In this document: one piece after another, positions 49,370-57,432 of the stretch
Layout of the letters: the number at the start of each line of letters is the position of its first letter
How positions within the stretch are numbered: position 1 is the stretch's first letter
Source of the DNA: Bacillus methanolicus
GTDB taxonomy: Bacteria > Bacillota > Bacilli > Bacillales > Cytobacillaceae
Direction of reading: 5' to 3'
DNA length: 64,000 nt
NCBI RefSeq assembly: GCF_028888695.1
Contig: NZ_PNFF01000001.1
Location: 1,807,501 to 1,871,500, forward strand
Notes under the pieces: model-generated
Database searches by the model: none
The model's input: the letters and a program-made list of their open reading frames with translations, nothing else
Told to the model about the DNA's origin: nothing
Translations under genes and position numbers: made by a program

Positions 49370-49991
49370 TCTCTTCCGGTATCCCCCCTTCTATCATTAC
49401 TTCAATAACTTCATCTTTCATATTCCATTTTTGCGAGAGAAAAGAAGTGATTTTTTTCGTTTCGGCAGGCTGTTCTGATGGAAGAGGATGTTTTGTATTA
49501 ATTTCTATTTTTTTTACCACTTCAATTGCTCCGGATTGTTCTTTTGTCTGGCGCAACTGGACCACTATTTTTTCCAAATTTTCCGGAAATGCACTCTTGT
49601 CATCTTCATTTACTAAAAAATCAATTTTAGTAATTTCCATGCCGTACTGTTCCATCAATTCCCCCTCTGCGTCCTTTTCTAACTGGACAGCCATTTGTTC
49701 TAAAATATATGCATGTTGAGAAACTTGTATTTCTTTTTTCTTCATTTCTATTAAATTTTCCATATTTTTTTCTCCCGGATTTTCAACAAGAGCGATGGAT
49801 GCCATAGCTGTTTCAAAATCTTTGGAAAATAGCTTTAGCACAGGCGTTAAAATAATCGCAATCAACAGCAAGCCGGTCACGATCTTTGTGTATTTTTGAA
49901 GATTCGAGTTAGGGAGAAGCATATCGATGACCGTTGCCAGTAAAATAAAGAGAATGATATTTGTAACCCATTCCTTTAAAAAATTCATCAT
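49359..49991 (-). CDS. spoIIIAF: Stage III sporulation protein AF
   Basis: The 210-aa protein has two N-terminal membrane segments (near residues 9-24 and 37-53) and a soluble C-terminal domain, the known topology of SpoIIIAF. It is eight bases downstream of spoIIIAE. Confidence 0.92.
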   Translation of the reverse strand: MMNFLKEWVTNIILFILLATVIDMLLPNSNLQKYTKIVTGLLLIAIILTPVLKLFSKDFETAMASIALVENPGEKNMENLIEMKKKEIQVSQHAYILEQMAVQLEKDAEGELMEQYGMEITKIDFLVNEDDKSAFPENLEKIVVQLRQTKEQSGAIEVVKKIEINTKHPLPSEQPAETKKITSFLSQKWNMKDEVIEVMIEGGIPEENEQ

Positions 49992-49999
49992 TCTCCCTC

Positions 50000-51196
50000 C
50001 TATCTCACCATCATCGTTAAGTTTCCGGCGGCAATGATAACGGTAACGCTTAAAAAAAACATAAGCGATATGATTGCCAATGAGGCAAATACATAAACAA
50101 CACTCTTGCTGATCACATCAAGGCACGCTATTACCGGACCGCCGCCAAGCGGCTGTAAAATGGCCGCGGCAAATTTGTATATAAATGCAATCATCAATAT
50201 TTTGAGTGCAGGAAACGCAGCAATTAACAATAAAATGACGACCCCGGCTATCCCCACTGTATTTTTTAAAAGAACAGATGCATTAATGACTGTATCTGTC
50301 GCATCCGTGAATGCTTTTCCAATAACCGGAATAAAATTCCCCGTAAGAAACTTAGCCGTTCTAATCGTTACTCCGTCCGTAATTGCAGTTGAAGCACCCT
50401 GGACAGATACTACACCAAGGAAGACAGTCAAAAATAAACCAAGCAAGCCGATGCTCCAATTCCTGAGCATTTGGGCAAGCTGTGTGACTTTGTAATGCTC
50501 GGTCAGTATACTGACAATGCTTAACAATGCTGATAAAAACAAAAGCGGGAGAACAATATTTTGAATAACAAGCCCGCTCGTGTTCATTAAGAACAGAATA
50601 ACCGGGTGGAAAAAAGCCGCGGAAATTACCCCGCCTGATGAAGCAATCAGCGCGAGCAAGAGAGGTATTAGGGCAAAGATAAAGTCAATCATTGATCCGA
50701 TCGCTTCTTTTGAGTAAGTTATCGCAACGTGAAAACTGTTTAATGCAATAATGATCAGCACGATAAAAACGATCGAATACGCAACTTTGCTGATTGTGCT
50801 GTTTTCAAATGAATTTTGCAAAGACTGCAAAAACATGCTGAATATCGTCAGTAAAATCAGAGAACCAAGCAGTTTTCCATTCACGATAAATTCATGAAAA
50901 ACAAATTTCACAATCCCGGTAATCCATTGTTCAAAAGAGAATTTTTTCTCTCCTTTTATAAACTCATACAAACTGCCCTTTTGGCTTTCAGGCAAAAACC
51001 CGCCATACTGGTGAATAATATCTTCCCAAAATCCCTTCAATTCATCGATATTTAGATTTTCCAGCTGTGAATCGACAAGCATTTCTGTATCAGGTAATTC
51101 TCCGGTTTCTACTTGTTCCGGAGAGGCTTGTACAACCGGAACGATCAAAAAAAAGAAAGGTATGACAATGGATAAAACTTGCAATATCTGCTTCAT
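50000..51196 (-). CDS. spoIIIAE: Stage III sporulation protein AE
   Basis: The 398-aa membrane protein starts with a signal-like segment (QILQVLSIVIPFFFLIVPVVQA), then a soluble stretch, then about seven hydrophobic helices. It is the polytopic component of the SpoIIIA-SpoIIQ channel and resembles a permease. It lies 36 bases after spoIIIAD. Confidence 0.93.
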   Translation of the reverse strand: MKQILQVLSIVIPFFFLIVPVVQASPEQVETGELPDTEMLVDSQLENLNIDELKGFWEDIIHQYGGFLPESQKGSLYEFIKGEKKFSFEQWITGIVKFVFHEFIVNGKLLGSLILLTIFSMFLQSLQNSFENSTISKVAYSIVFIVLIIIALNSFHVAITYSKEAIGSMIDFIFALIPLLLALIASSGGVISAAFFHPVILFLMNTSGLVIQNIVLPLLFLSALLSIVSILTEHYKVTQLAQMLRNWSIGLLGLFLTVFLGVVSVQGASTAITDGVTIRTAKFLTGNFIPVIGKAFTDATDTVINASVLLKNTVGIAGVVILLLIAAFPALKILMIAFIYKFAAAILQPLGGGPVIACLDVISKSVVYVFASLAIISLMFFLSVTVIIAAGNLTMMVR

Positions 51197-51232
51197 TATT
51201 ACACCTCTTCCATTGAAGGAAAATTGCTGTGA

Positions 51233-51622
51233 TTAATTCGGAACCATTTGAATGATCGTTTCAATCAAAACCGTTAAGATTGGAATTGCCATAGCTAGAA
51301 TGAGGATTTTTCCTGCGAGTTCAATTTTTGAAGCTATGGCGCCCTGCCCGGCATCCTTCGTAATCTGTGCGGCAAATTCGGCAATATATGCAATGCCAAT
51401 GATTTTCAAGATGGTTTCAACATAGATAAGATTGACATTCGCATTAACAGCAATTTTTTCAATCATATGGATAATTTCATTAATTTTATCGACTAGAAAT
51501 AAAAAGATCGTGCATCCGACAAAAACAATTAATAAGAAAGCAAAGTTTGGTTTCTGTTCTTTTACGATCAGAGCAAGGAAAGTGGCGATGAGCGCAATTC
51601 CTGCTATTTTGATGATTTCAAT
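51233..51622 (-). CDS. spoIIIAD: Stage III sporulation protein AD, apparent ATT start
   Basis: The 129-aa membrane protein covers the full family, with IEIIKIAGIALIATF at the start and TKDAGQGAIASKIELAGK later. The first ATG in frame is 52 codons in and would remove the first two membrane segments. No ATG, GTG or TTG exists in frame between the stretch opposite the spoIIIAC end and that ATG. ATT at 51622-51620 sits exactly where homologues have their methionine. AAAGGGGGG lies seven bases upstream. ATT initiation, or a base error, is inferred. Confidence 0.85.
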   Translation of the reverse strand: MEIIKIAGIALIATFLALIVKEQKPNFAFLLIVFVGCTIFLFLVDKINEIIHMIEKIAVNANVNLIYVETILKIIGIAYIAEFAAQITKDAGQGAIASKIELAGKILILAMAIPILTVLIETIIQMVPN

Positions 51623-51636
51623 GGGAGAGCCCCCCT

Positions 51637-51843
51637 TTACCCCTGAAATAGGAACACGGATTTAATCTTTTGAAAAAGATCATCGACGATCGATGCAACC
51701 ATAAACAAAATATAAATAAAACCAAAAAGTGTAACCCATTGGGCATATTCTTTTTTCCCAACTTGGTCGAGTATTGTATGCAAAAAGGCAACGACAATTC
51801 CAACACCGGCAATTTTAAATATTACATCCACCTCTAAACCCAT
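51637..51843 (-). CDS. spoIIIAC: Stage III sporulation protein AC
   Basis: The 68-aa protein has two membrane helices with the FKIAGVGIVVAFLHTILDQVGKKEY pattern of the family. It is related to SpoIIIAD. Its stop codon overlaps the purine tract that serves spoIIIAD, so the two are likely coupled. Confidence 0.93.
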   Translation of the reverse strand: MGLEVDVIFKIAGVGIVVAFLHTILDQVGKKEYAQWVTLFGFIYILFMVASIVDDLFQKIKSVFLFQG

Positions 51844-51861
51844 CGTTTCTCCTCCTAAACG

Positions 51862-52377
51862 CTACATAAGCAAAATGATTAATAATAATCCGGACAAAAA
51901 TCCGAGACTTTTCACCATTTTTTCGTATTTTGCCTGTTTGTCCCTGGCATCTCCTTCTTCCCGTTCCAAATGGGAAAGAGCCAGCTGGATTTGTTTTTGC
52001 TGGGACACGCGGTCATGGCGGCCGAGCGTTTCGCCAAATTGTTTCATAATTTCAAATTCACCTTGTTTAAAAGCTGTAAATTTCCATATTTCCGCCATGC
52101 TTTCTTCCCATGCATCTTTTACTGTTGTTTCTGAATTTGTTAACCGTTTTGCAAAGGATTCGAAAAACCATGATAAAGGCTTAGAGAGCTGTTGGGCCAA
52201 TCGCCTGGCAGCTTCATGAAGCGGAGTATGCCCGAACATGATTTCCGCTTCCAATGATTGAAGAGCTGATTTTAATTGCCTCAACTGCCTTGGCCTTTCG
52301 CTTAAATGCCTTGATGCTTCAAAACCAGTCCAAGTAGTGGCAACAATAATCAATAGAGCCCCGATTATTTTCATCAT
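51862..52377 (-). CDS. spoIIIAB: Stage III sporulation protein AB
   Basis: The 171-aa protein has hydrophobic helices at both ends (IIGALLIIVATTWTGF and SLGFLSGLLLIILLM) and a helical cytoplasmic middle. The family resembles type II secretion GspF-like proteins. It starts on the base after the spoIIIAA stop (TAG then ATG). Confidence 0.92.
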   Translation of the reverse strand: MMKIIGALLIIVATTWTGFEASRHLSERPRQLRQLKSALQSLEAEIMFGHTPLHEAARRLAQQLSKPLSWFFESFAKRLTNSETTVKDAWEESMAEIWKFTAFKQGEFEIMKQFGETLGRHDRVSQQKQIQLALSHLEREEGDARDKQAKYEKMVKSLGFLSGLLLIILLM

Positions 52378-53301
52378 CTAAGTCACTCTCACTTTTGAAG
52401 TAATCACTTCACCGCTTCCGTCTTTTATGAAAGTCACTGTTCCTGGACCATCTTTGCGGCTTAATTCAATAAACCGCTGAAAAATCTGCTGTTCAAGAAT
52501 GTTTTTTAGGGAAGGGCGCTTTCTAACTTCCTCCAGGGAACTGCCATGTGTAGTCATAATCAGTTTTATCCCTGCATTGACAGCTTCCATAATGGCAAGG
52601 GCATCTTCCTCCCGCCCAATTTCATCGACAACGAGGACATCCGGACTCATCGAACGGATCATCATCATCATTCCTTCAGCCTTTGGGCAAGCATCAAGAA
52701 CATCGATTCTGTTTCCGAATGTAAGCTGAGGGATGCCTTTTACACATCCGGCGATTTCTGAACGTTCATCCACAACTCCAACTTTGGATGCACCGAACCC
52801 AAGGTCTTCATTTCCAGTTGAAATGATTCTGGCAATATCACGAAGGAGGGTTGTTTTTCCTGTCTGCGGCGGCCCAATAATCATTGTATGGAGCCAGCCA
52901 TTATTAAATAAAAAGGGAACGAGGCGATCCGCAATTCCAATTCTTTCTCGGGCAATTCTGATATTAAAGGATGAAATATCTCTGATCGCTTTCACCTGGC
53001 TATTTTCAAGAATGACTTTTCCGGCAAGGCCGACCCGGTGCCCGCCCGAGATTGTGATATATCCCCTTTTCAATTCTTCTTCAAGTGTGTAAATTGAATA
53101 GCCGCTAATTTTATTCAAAAGCTGCAGAGCATCTTCCGGTTGAACAGTGTATGACAAAAACATGCAGGTTCCTTTCATTGTTACTTCTAAAGGCCTGTTA
53201 ATACGGACGCGGATTTCTTCTATTTCTTTTTGTCGAAAAGAAGGGATTTGTTCGAGTCTTTCTGCAATTGATTTCGGCAAAAAGTTGATAACAGTTTCCA
53301 A
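52378..53301 (-). CDS. spoIIIAA: Stage III sporulation protein AA (ATPase)
   Basis: The 307-aa cytoplasmic ATPase energises the SpoIIIA channel. Walker A GPPQTGKTTLLRDIAR is near residue 145 and Walker B PDVLVVDEIGREED near residue 220; the fold resembles secretion ATPases. TTG at 53301 follows GGAGGAGG by eight bases. A sigmaE-type promoter lies about 75 bases upstream. Unlike B. subtilis, no yqhV precedes it. Confidence 0.95.
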   Translation of the reverse strand: METVINFLPKSIAERLEQIPSFRQKEIEEIRVRINRPLEVTMKGTCMFLSYTVQPEDALQLLNKISGYSIYTLEEELKRGYITISGGHRVGLAGKVILENSQVKAIRDISSFNIRIARERIGIADRLVPFLFNNGWLHTMIIGPPQTGKTTLLRDIARIISTGNEDLGFGASKVGVVDERSEIAGCVKGIPQLTFGNRIDVLDACPKAEGMMMMIRSMSPDVLVVDEIGREEDALAIMEAVNAGIKLIMTTHGSSLEEVRKRPSLKNILEQQIFQRFIELSRKDGPGTVTFIKDGSGEVITSKVRVT

Positions 53302-53375
53302 ATTTGACTCCTCCTCCCGGAATGATTTGTCTCCGCTTTTGTTTTCAGGCTTGAAAGTGTCCTCTTACTAATTAA

Positions 53376-53403
53376 AATGTATGCCTGCTTGGCCGCATTA
53401 TGA
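53376..53403 (-). promoter_or_regulatory. SigmaE promoter of the spoIIIA operon
   Basis: On the minus strand TCATAAT (53397-53403), 13 bases, then CATACATT (53376-53383). The -10 element is the full sigmaE consensus CATACAnT and the -35 fits the ATA core. Mother-cell sigmaE drives spoIIIA in B. subtilis. Confidence 0.8.
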
Positions 53404-53520
53404 CTTTTAATAAATGAAAGCTTGGCAATGAATTTAGCACGGAATTTAAATGAATGAATCAAAGGCCAATGCCGTACATTTTATGGAAAGGAAATGTTGA
53501 AGGGATGAGGTGGGAAGAAG

Positions 53521-54189
53521 ATGCATTATCATCAGCCGATTTATCGGGGAACAGGCCAACGAAATAATAAAAATATTTTGAAAGTAATTGGAGAAGGAAG
53601 CATTTCCGCCCGGCCTGACAGAGCAACTGTGATTCTTGGTACGACAACAGAAGATCAGGATTTGGCAAAAGCTCAATCTGAAAATGCAGAAGCTATTTCA
53701 AGGGTAATTGGTTCGGTTCTTGAATTGGGGATACCGAGAGAAAATATTCAAACTTTTGATTATAGGGCTGAACCGCAATATCGTTATGAAGACGGAAAAC
53801 AAATTTTTATAGGCTACAAGGTGACCCATTTATTGAAAATTACGATTGACCGAGTGGATCAAGTTGGAAGGTTAGTGGATACTGCGGTGAAAAACGGGGC
53901 TAACACGGTTAATAACATTGATTTTTCGGTTTCAGACCCAATACTTTACTATAACAAGGCTTTAGCAAGTGCAGTACAAAACGCCTTGTTAAAAGCACAA
54001 ACAATTGCCGGTTCACTTGGAGTAACCCTTATCAAAACTCCCAGGCAAGTAATTGAGGAAAGCCAAGCGCCAAAACCGATTCCCTTTTTTACAACAGCTA
54101 TGGTAAAAGGTGTCTCAACTGTTCCAATTGAAGCAGGCAAGTTAACGATCTCTGCTGTTGTTCGTGCTGAATATCAGTACTTCTATTGA
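53521..54189 (+). CDS. SIMPL (DUF541) domain protein
   Basis: The 222-aa protein is one SIMPL domain: LKVIGEGSISARPDRATVILG at residue 20, then the predicted alternating beta and alpha segments to the end. Relatives (BP26/OMP28, YggE type) are usually exported, but this one has no signal peptide and starts with a hydrophilic MHYHQPIYRGTG. The ribosome binding site GAGGTGGG is well placed. It is divergent from spoIIIAA, where B. subtilis has yqhV on the other strand. The function is unknown. Confidence 0.8.
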   Translation: MHYHQPIYRGTGQRNNKNILKVIGEGSISARPDRATVILGTTTEDQDLAKAQSENAEAISRVIGSVLELGIPRENIQTFDYRAEPQYRYEDGKQIFIGYKVTHLLKITIDRVDQVGRLVDTAVKNGANTVNNIDFSVSDPILYYNKALASAVQNALLKAQTIAGSLGVTLIKTPRQVIEESQAPKPIPFFTTAMVKGVSTVPIEAGKLTISAVVRAEYQYFY

Positions 54190-54232
54190 ATGGACCTTTT
54201 AAGATGAGAGAAGATTTTTTCTGCAATAAAAT

Positions 54233-54258
54233 AACCGGTTCATATGAATGAACCGGTT
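54233..54258. terminator. Hairpin between the SIMPL gene and the 6S-like RNA
   Basis: AACCGGTTCAT and ATGAACCGGTT pair around four bases (11-bp stem). On the minus strand a T-rich run (ATTTTATT) follows, so it can back up termination of the RNA locus; on the plus strand it follows the SIMPL gene without a clear T-run. Confidence 0.6.
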
Positions 54259-54265
54259 GTCATCT

Positions 54266-54461
54266 AAAAAATATAAAGCCGCTGTTGCCGCCGATCAATA
54301 TGGAGTTTCAAAACCTGCTCCACCAGGTGGGTGTCCGCAAAAACGTTCGCAGCGTCCTCAAGCCAAGGTGGGAGGCATGCCGTTCCGGTTTTGATGTAGG
54401 ACTCCCTTTAATAAGTCAAAGGTTGAAACTTCATACACTAACGAACAACTCAGCCTTAAGT
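54266..54461 (-). ncRNA. ssrS: Predicted 6S-like regulatory RNA, about 196 nt
   Basis: The predicted transcript starts about 7 bases after a TAGAAT box and ends in a U-run. Its two ends pair: AAGGCUG with CAGCGGCUUU, then GUUGUU with GGCAAC, GUAUG with CAUAU, and AGUUUCAACC with GGUUUUGAAACU, giving a rod-like stem of about 35 bp. Inside is a large asymmetric bubble. Its 3' side carries a small hairpin (CCACCUGGUGG), and an apical stem follows (GUCC/GGAC, AAAAC/GUUUU, CCUC/GAGG). Length, closing stem, central bubble and 3' mini-hairpin fit 6S RNA, which binds sigmaA RNA polymerase. The family assignment is inference from shape, not from a covariance search. Confidence 0.6.
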
Positions 54462-54468
54462 ATTTACT

Positions 54469-54502
54469 ATTCTACAGAATCACTTGCAGATTTGCAAGTG
54501 AT
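54469..54502 (-). promoter_or_regulatory. Promoter of the 6S-like RNA with overlapping palindrome
   Basis: On the minus strand TTGCAA (54492-54497), 17 bases, then TAGAAT (54469-54474). The -35 element lies inside a perfect inverted repeat, ATCACTTGCA-N4-TGCAAGTGAT (54479-54502), which could be an operator. It could also be an efp 3' hairpin, but no U-run follows it. Confidence 0.6.
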
Positions 54503-54549
54503 AAAAATTGGTTTTAAATCCTTTCACTTCCCGAAATTTCTTAATTTTA

Positions 54550-55107
54550 CTAAGCCCGGGAAACGTAAGAGCCATCTTCTGTGTTGATGATAAGACGGTC
54601 GCCTTGGTTCACAAAGAACGGAACTTGAACAACTAAACCTGTTTCAAGAGTTGCTGGTTTTGATCCGCCTGAAGCTGTGTCACCTTTAATGCCAGGCTCT
54701 GTTGCTATTACTTCAAGTTCAACTGTGTTCGGCAATTCAATTCCGAGTGTCTCTCCCTGGAACATCATAATATATACTTCCATATTTTCTTTCAAAAACT
54801 TTAATTCATGTTCAATTGAAGAAGCAGGCAATTCAATTTGCTCATAAGTTTCGTTATCCATGAACACATGCTGGTCGCCGTTTGCATAGAGGTATTGCAT
54901 TTTGCGGTTATCGATCTGTGCCCGCTCCACTTTTTCACCGGCACGGAACGTTTTTTCCTGAATCGCACCAGTTCGAAGGTTGCGAAGTTTGGAACGTACA
55001 AATGCAGCGCCTTTTCCCGGTTTTACGTGTTGGAATTCAAGAACACGCCAAATTCCCCCGTCTACTTCAATTGTTAATCCTGTACGAAAATCGTTCACAG
55101 AAATCAT
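54550..55107 (-). CDS. efp: Translation elongation factor P
   Basis: The 185-aa protein relieves ribosome stalling at polyproline. It has the N-terminal KOW-like domain with the modified-loop [15 protein letters not shown] (lysine near residue 32) and two OB domains with the [13 protein letters not shown] segment. A GGAGG site lies before the ATG. In B. subtilis efp lies directly upstream of yqhV-spoIIIAA; here an RNA locus and the SIMPL gene are in between. Confidence 0.96.
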   Translation of the reverse strand: MISVNDFRTGLTIEVDGGIWRVLEFQHVKPGKGAAFVRSKLRNLRTGAIQEKTFRAGEKVERAQIDNRKMQYLYANGDQHVFMDNETYEQIELPASSIEHELKFLKENMEVYIMMFQGETLGIELPNTVELEVIATEPGIKGDTASGGSKPATLETGLVVQVPFFVNQGDRLIINTEDGSYVSRA

Positions 55108-55134
55108 GTTAAGTTTCCTCCTACATACATACGT

Positions 55135-56196
55135 TTAAAGAATAATCAGCTCTTTTGTTGAGTGAGTCAGCGTTTCATTATGATCCTTTGTTATTAATGT
55201 ATCGTCTTCAATACGGACACCGCCGAGGCCAGGTATGTATATTCCCGGTTCAACGGTTACGACCATTCCCGGTTCTAATACAATATCGGACTTGATGGAT
55301 AATGCAGGGCCTTCATGAACTTCCAACCCAATGCCGTGGCCTGTCGAATGCCCAAAGTTTTCTCCATAACCTTTTTCGGCAATAAAGTTTCTTGTTAAAG
55401 CATCCGCTTCTTTTCCGGTCATGCCTGGCTTTATTCCTTCCATTCCCCGTAATTGGGCCTCCAAAACAATATCGTAAATTTCTTTCAGTTTATCATCAGG
55501 TTTTCCGACAGCAACAGTCCGGGTGATATCAGAAACATATCCTTTATAATATGCTCCAAAATCAAGTGTAACAAAATCACCGGTTTCAATGATTTTTTCA
55601 CTAGCTACCCCATGTGGCAGTGCAGAACGGTAACCCGATGCGACGATAATATCAAAGGATGATGATGTTGCGCCGGCTTTTCTCATAAAGAACTCGAGCT
55701 CATTCGAAACCTCCAATTCAGTAACCCCTGGACGAATAAACTCTAATATATGTTTAAAAGCGGCATCAGCAATGTCCGCTGCTTCCTTTAATATCTTAAT
55801 CTCTGATTCCGTCTTAATCAAGCGCAACTTTTCAACAACACCGGATACAGGTACAAGCTCCGCTCCAACGGCTTTTTCATATGCTTTATATGATGAATAG
55901 GATAAGTGGTCCTGTTCGAATCCAAGTTTTTTAATCCCCAATTTCTTTACTTGTTCTGCCACTTCGTCAGGGATGGATCCTTTATGTTGAATAATTTCAT
56001 AGCCTTCACACTGTTTTGTTGCTTGTTCAATGTAACGGAAATCTGTAATCAATTGTGCATTTCCACTACCGATTAAAACAACTCCGGCACTCCCTGTAAA
56101 ATTTGTCATGTACCGGCGATTATATGGGCTTGTAATGAGTATCCCATCAATTCCAAGCTTTTCAAAGGCCGAGCGCAATTTTTCAATTTTTTTCAT
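55135..56196 (-). CDS. yqhT: Xaa-Pro aminopeptidase (M24 family, YqhT)
   Basis: The 353-aa protein has a creatinase-like N-terminal domain and the pita-bread catalytic domain. Metal ligands are visible in [19 protein letters not shown] (two Asp), [16 protein letters not shown] (His), VTVEPGIY (Glu) and GVRIEDD (Glu). It removes N-terminal residues next to proline. It overlaps aroQ by 14 bases and lies just upstream of efp. Confidence 0.92.
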   Translation of the reverse strand: MKKIEKLRSAFEKLGIDGILITSPYNRRYMTNFTGSAGVVLIGSGNAQLITDFRYIEQATKQCEGYEIIQHKGSIPDEVAEQVKKLGIKKLGFEQDHLSYSSYKAYEKAVGAELVPVSGVVEKLRLIKTESEIKILKEAADIADAAFKHILEFIRPGVTELEVSNELEFFMRKAGATSSSFDIIVASGYRSALPHGVASEKIIETGDFVTLDFGAYYKGYVSDITRTVAVGKPDDKLKEIYDIVLEAQLRGMEGIKPGMTGKEADALTRNFIAEKGYGENFGHSTGHGIGLEVHEGPALSIKSDIVLEPGMVVTVEPGIYIPGLGGVRIEDDTLITKDHNETLTHSTKELIIL

Positions 56197-56644
56197 ATGA
56201 TCCTCTCTCCTTCGCTAATTCCAAAAGAGCTTCAAAAGCCAATTCATAGCCCTTTAATCCCAGCCCCACGATCTGTCCCTTTGTCACAGGGGCTGTAACC
56301 GATACATGACGAAACGACTCACGCGCATGAATGTTAGAAATATGTACTTCAATAACCGGCACTGATATCCCTGCAATTGCATCGCGAATTGCATAGCTGT
56401 AATGTGTATATGCACCTGGGTTAAAAATAATTCCATCATAGTTTTCCTCGTTCGCTTGATGAAGTCTGTCAATCAGATTTCCTTCATGGTTTGATTGAAA
56501 ACAAGAAATTTCTACTCCATGCTGTTCCCCTATTTTCTTCATGCGTGTTTCAAGATCTCTCAATGTTTGTTCACCGTAAATCCCAGGTTCCCTTTTTCCC
56601 AACAAATTTAGATTTGGTCCATTTAGCAACAAAATTTTCTTCAT
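56183..56644 (-). CDS. aroQ: 3-dehydroquinate dehydratase type II (YqhS)
   Basis: The 153-aa enzyme makes 3-dehydroshikimate in the shikimate pathway. It has LLNGPNLNLLGKREPGIYG with the catalytic Tyr at the end, NPGAYTHYSYAIRDA, and EVHISNIHARESFR with the catalytic His. It is a small dodecameric enzyme in this class. It overlaps yqhT. Confidence 0.94.
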   Translation of the reverse strand: MKKILLLNGPNLNLLGKREPGIYGEQTLRDLETRMKKIGEQHGVEISCFQSNHEGNLIDRLHQANEENYDGIIFNPGAYTHYSYAIRDAIAGISVPVIEVHISNIHARESFRHVSVTAPVTKGQIVGLGLKGYELAFEALLELAKERGSYEKN

Positions 56645-56723
56645 TTTTCAGCTCCTGCACATATCGTAATGTTCAATAAAAATATTCTATCACAGATTTT
56701 TCGCATTTAACTAGATAGAACAA

Positions 56724-57239
56724 TTAAGAGGAAGTTTCGGCATGTTCTCCCCTCCGGTTTTGTATTTCATTTTCTTCATATGATATTGAATAACCGACAA
56801 ATACTCCAAAAAGAATGTAAAAACAAACCGAAGTAATAACCGTATCGCGTTTTAGGTCACCAAATGGACTGATTCCGGGGAATATCGGATTTAAAACAAA
56901 GAACACAAGCAAAAATAGTATAATGCCATAGGCGGCCCCGATCCAGATGCTTTTGAATTTTCTTAATGCAGCATAGTATATGAGAGCTGCACCGATTGAT
57001 ACAATTCCGATCAAAATAATGGAAATCACCGTTCCGAGCCATTCCTCTTTCCAATTGCCGTTAACCCAAGGTTCCAAAATAACGTTTGGGTGAATTTCTG
57101 TAAAATTAAAAACGTAAGCAAGATAGGCGATCGAGCTCATTAATATCCCGCCAATTAGCCCTGTCCAAACAACCATTGCAATGAAAGACATCGGTTTTTC
57201 CCGCTGATCATGCCCGGATTTATTTTGATTGTCTGCCAT
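56724..57239 (-). CDS. yqhR: Membrane protein YqhR
   Basis: The 171-aa protein has four hydrophobic helices (near residues 18-38, 67-87, 95-115 and 130-150) and a charged C-terminal tail. It matches B. subtilis YqhR by position and appearance. The ATG at 57239 follows GGAGGTG. No catalytic motif is seen and the function is unknown. It is divergent from yqhQ. Confidence 0.85.
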   Translation of the reverse strand: MADNQNKSGHDQREKPMSFIAMVVWTGLIGGILMSSIAYLAYVFNFTEIHPNVILEPWVNGNWKEEWLGTVISIILIGIVSIGAALIYYAALRKFKSIWIGAAYGIILFLLVFFVLNPIFPGISPFGDLKRDTVITSVCFYILFGVFVGYSISYEENEIQNRRGEHAETSS

Positions 57240-57432
57240 AAAGAACACCTCCATTTTTATTATGTCCCGAGGAAAAAGTTCCTTGCACCGTGAATGAAAA
57301 ACCATTAGAATATCTGTCCATTCTAGAGATTTTAGTCATTTTTTAGTAGAATAAAAATAAGTACATACAGCTTTATAAATATTGTTTGCTGTTTTGTTCA
57401 AGTTTATCGCGTAGAGGTTGGTGTTGACATAA

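Larger units (their letters stand above)
54190..54549. other. 360-bp gap between the SIMPL gene and efp containing an RNA locus
   Basis: This gap contains, reading on the minus strand from efp: a perfect 10-bp palindrome (54479-54502), a sigmaA-type promoter (54469-54497), a GC-rich structured segment (54275-54457), a U-run (54266-54271) and a hairpin (54233-54258). No convincing protein gene is present. Confidence 0.75.

Noticed and set aside
51233-51466. SpoIIIAD as a 77-aa protein starting at the internal ATG
   Set aside because: The upstream 52 codons match the family without interruption and a good ribosome binding site lies before ATT at 51622, so truncation is less likely.
54248-54394. 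A 48-codon plus-strand frame starting MNRLSSKKYK
   Set aside because: It has no ribosome binding site, starts inside a hairpin, and lies antisense to the predicted structured RNA; its composition is explained by the GC-rich RNA stems.
54285-54587. 100-codon plus-strand frame in the efp-SIMPL gap
   Set aside because: It runs through the RNA locus and into the end of efp, has no family likeness and no plausible start site.
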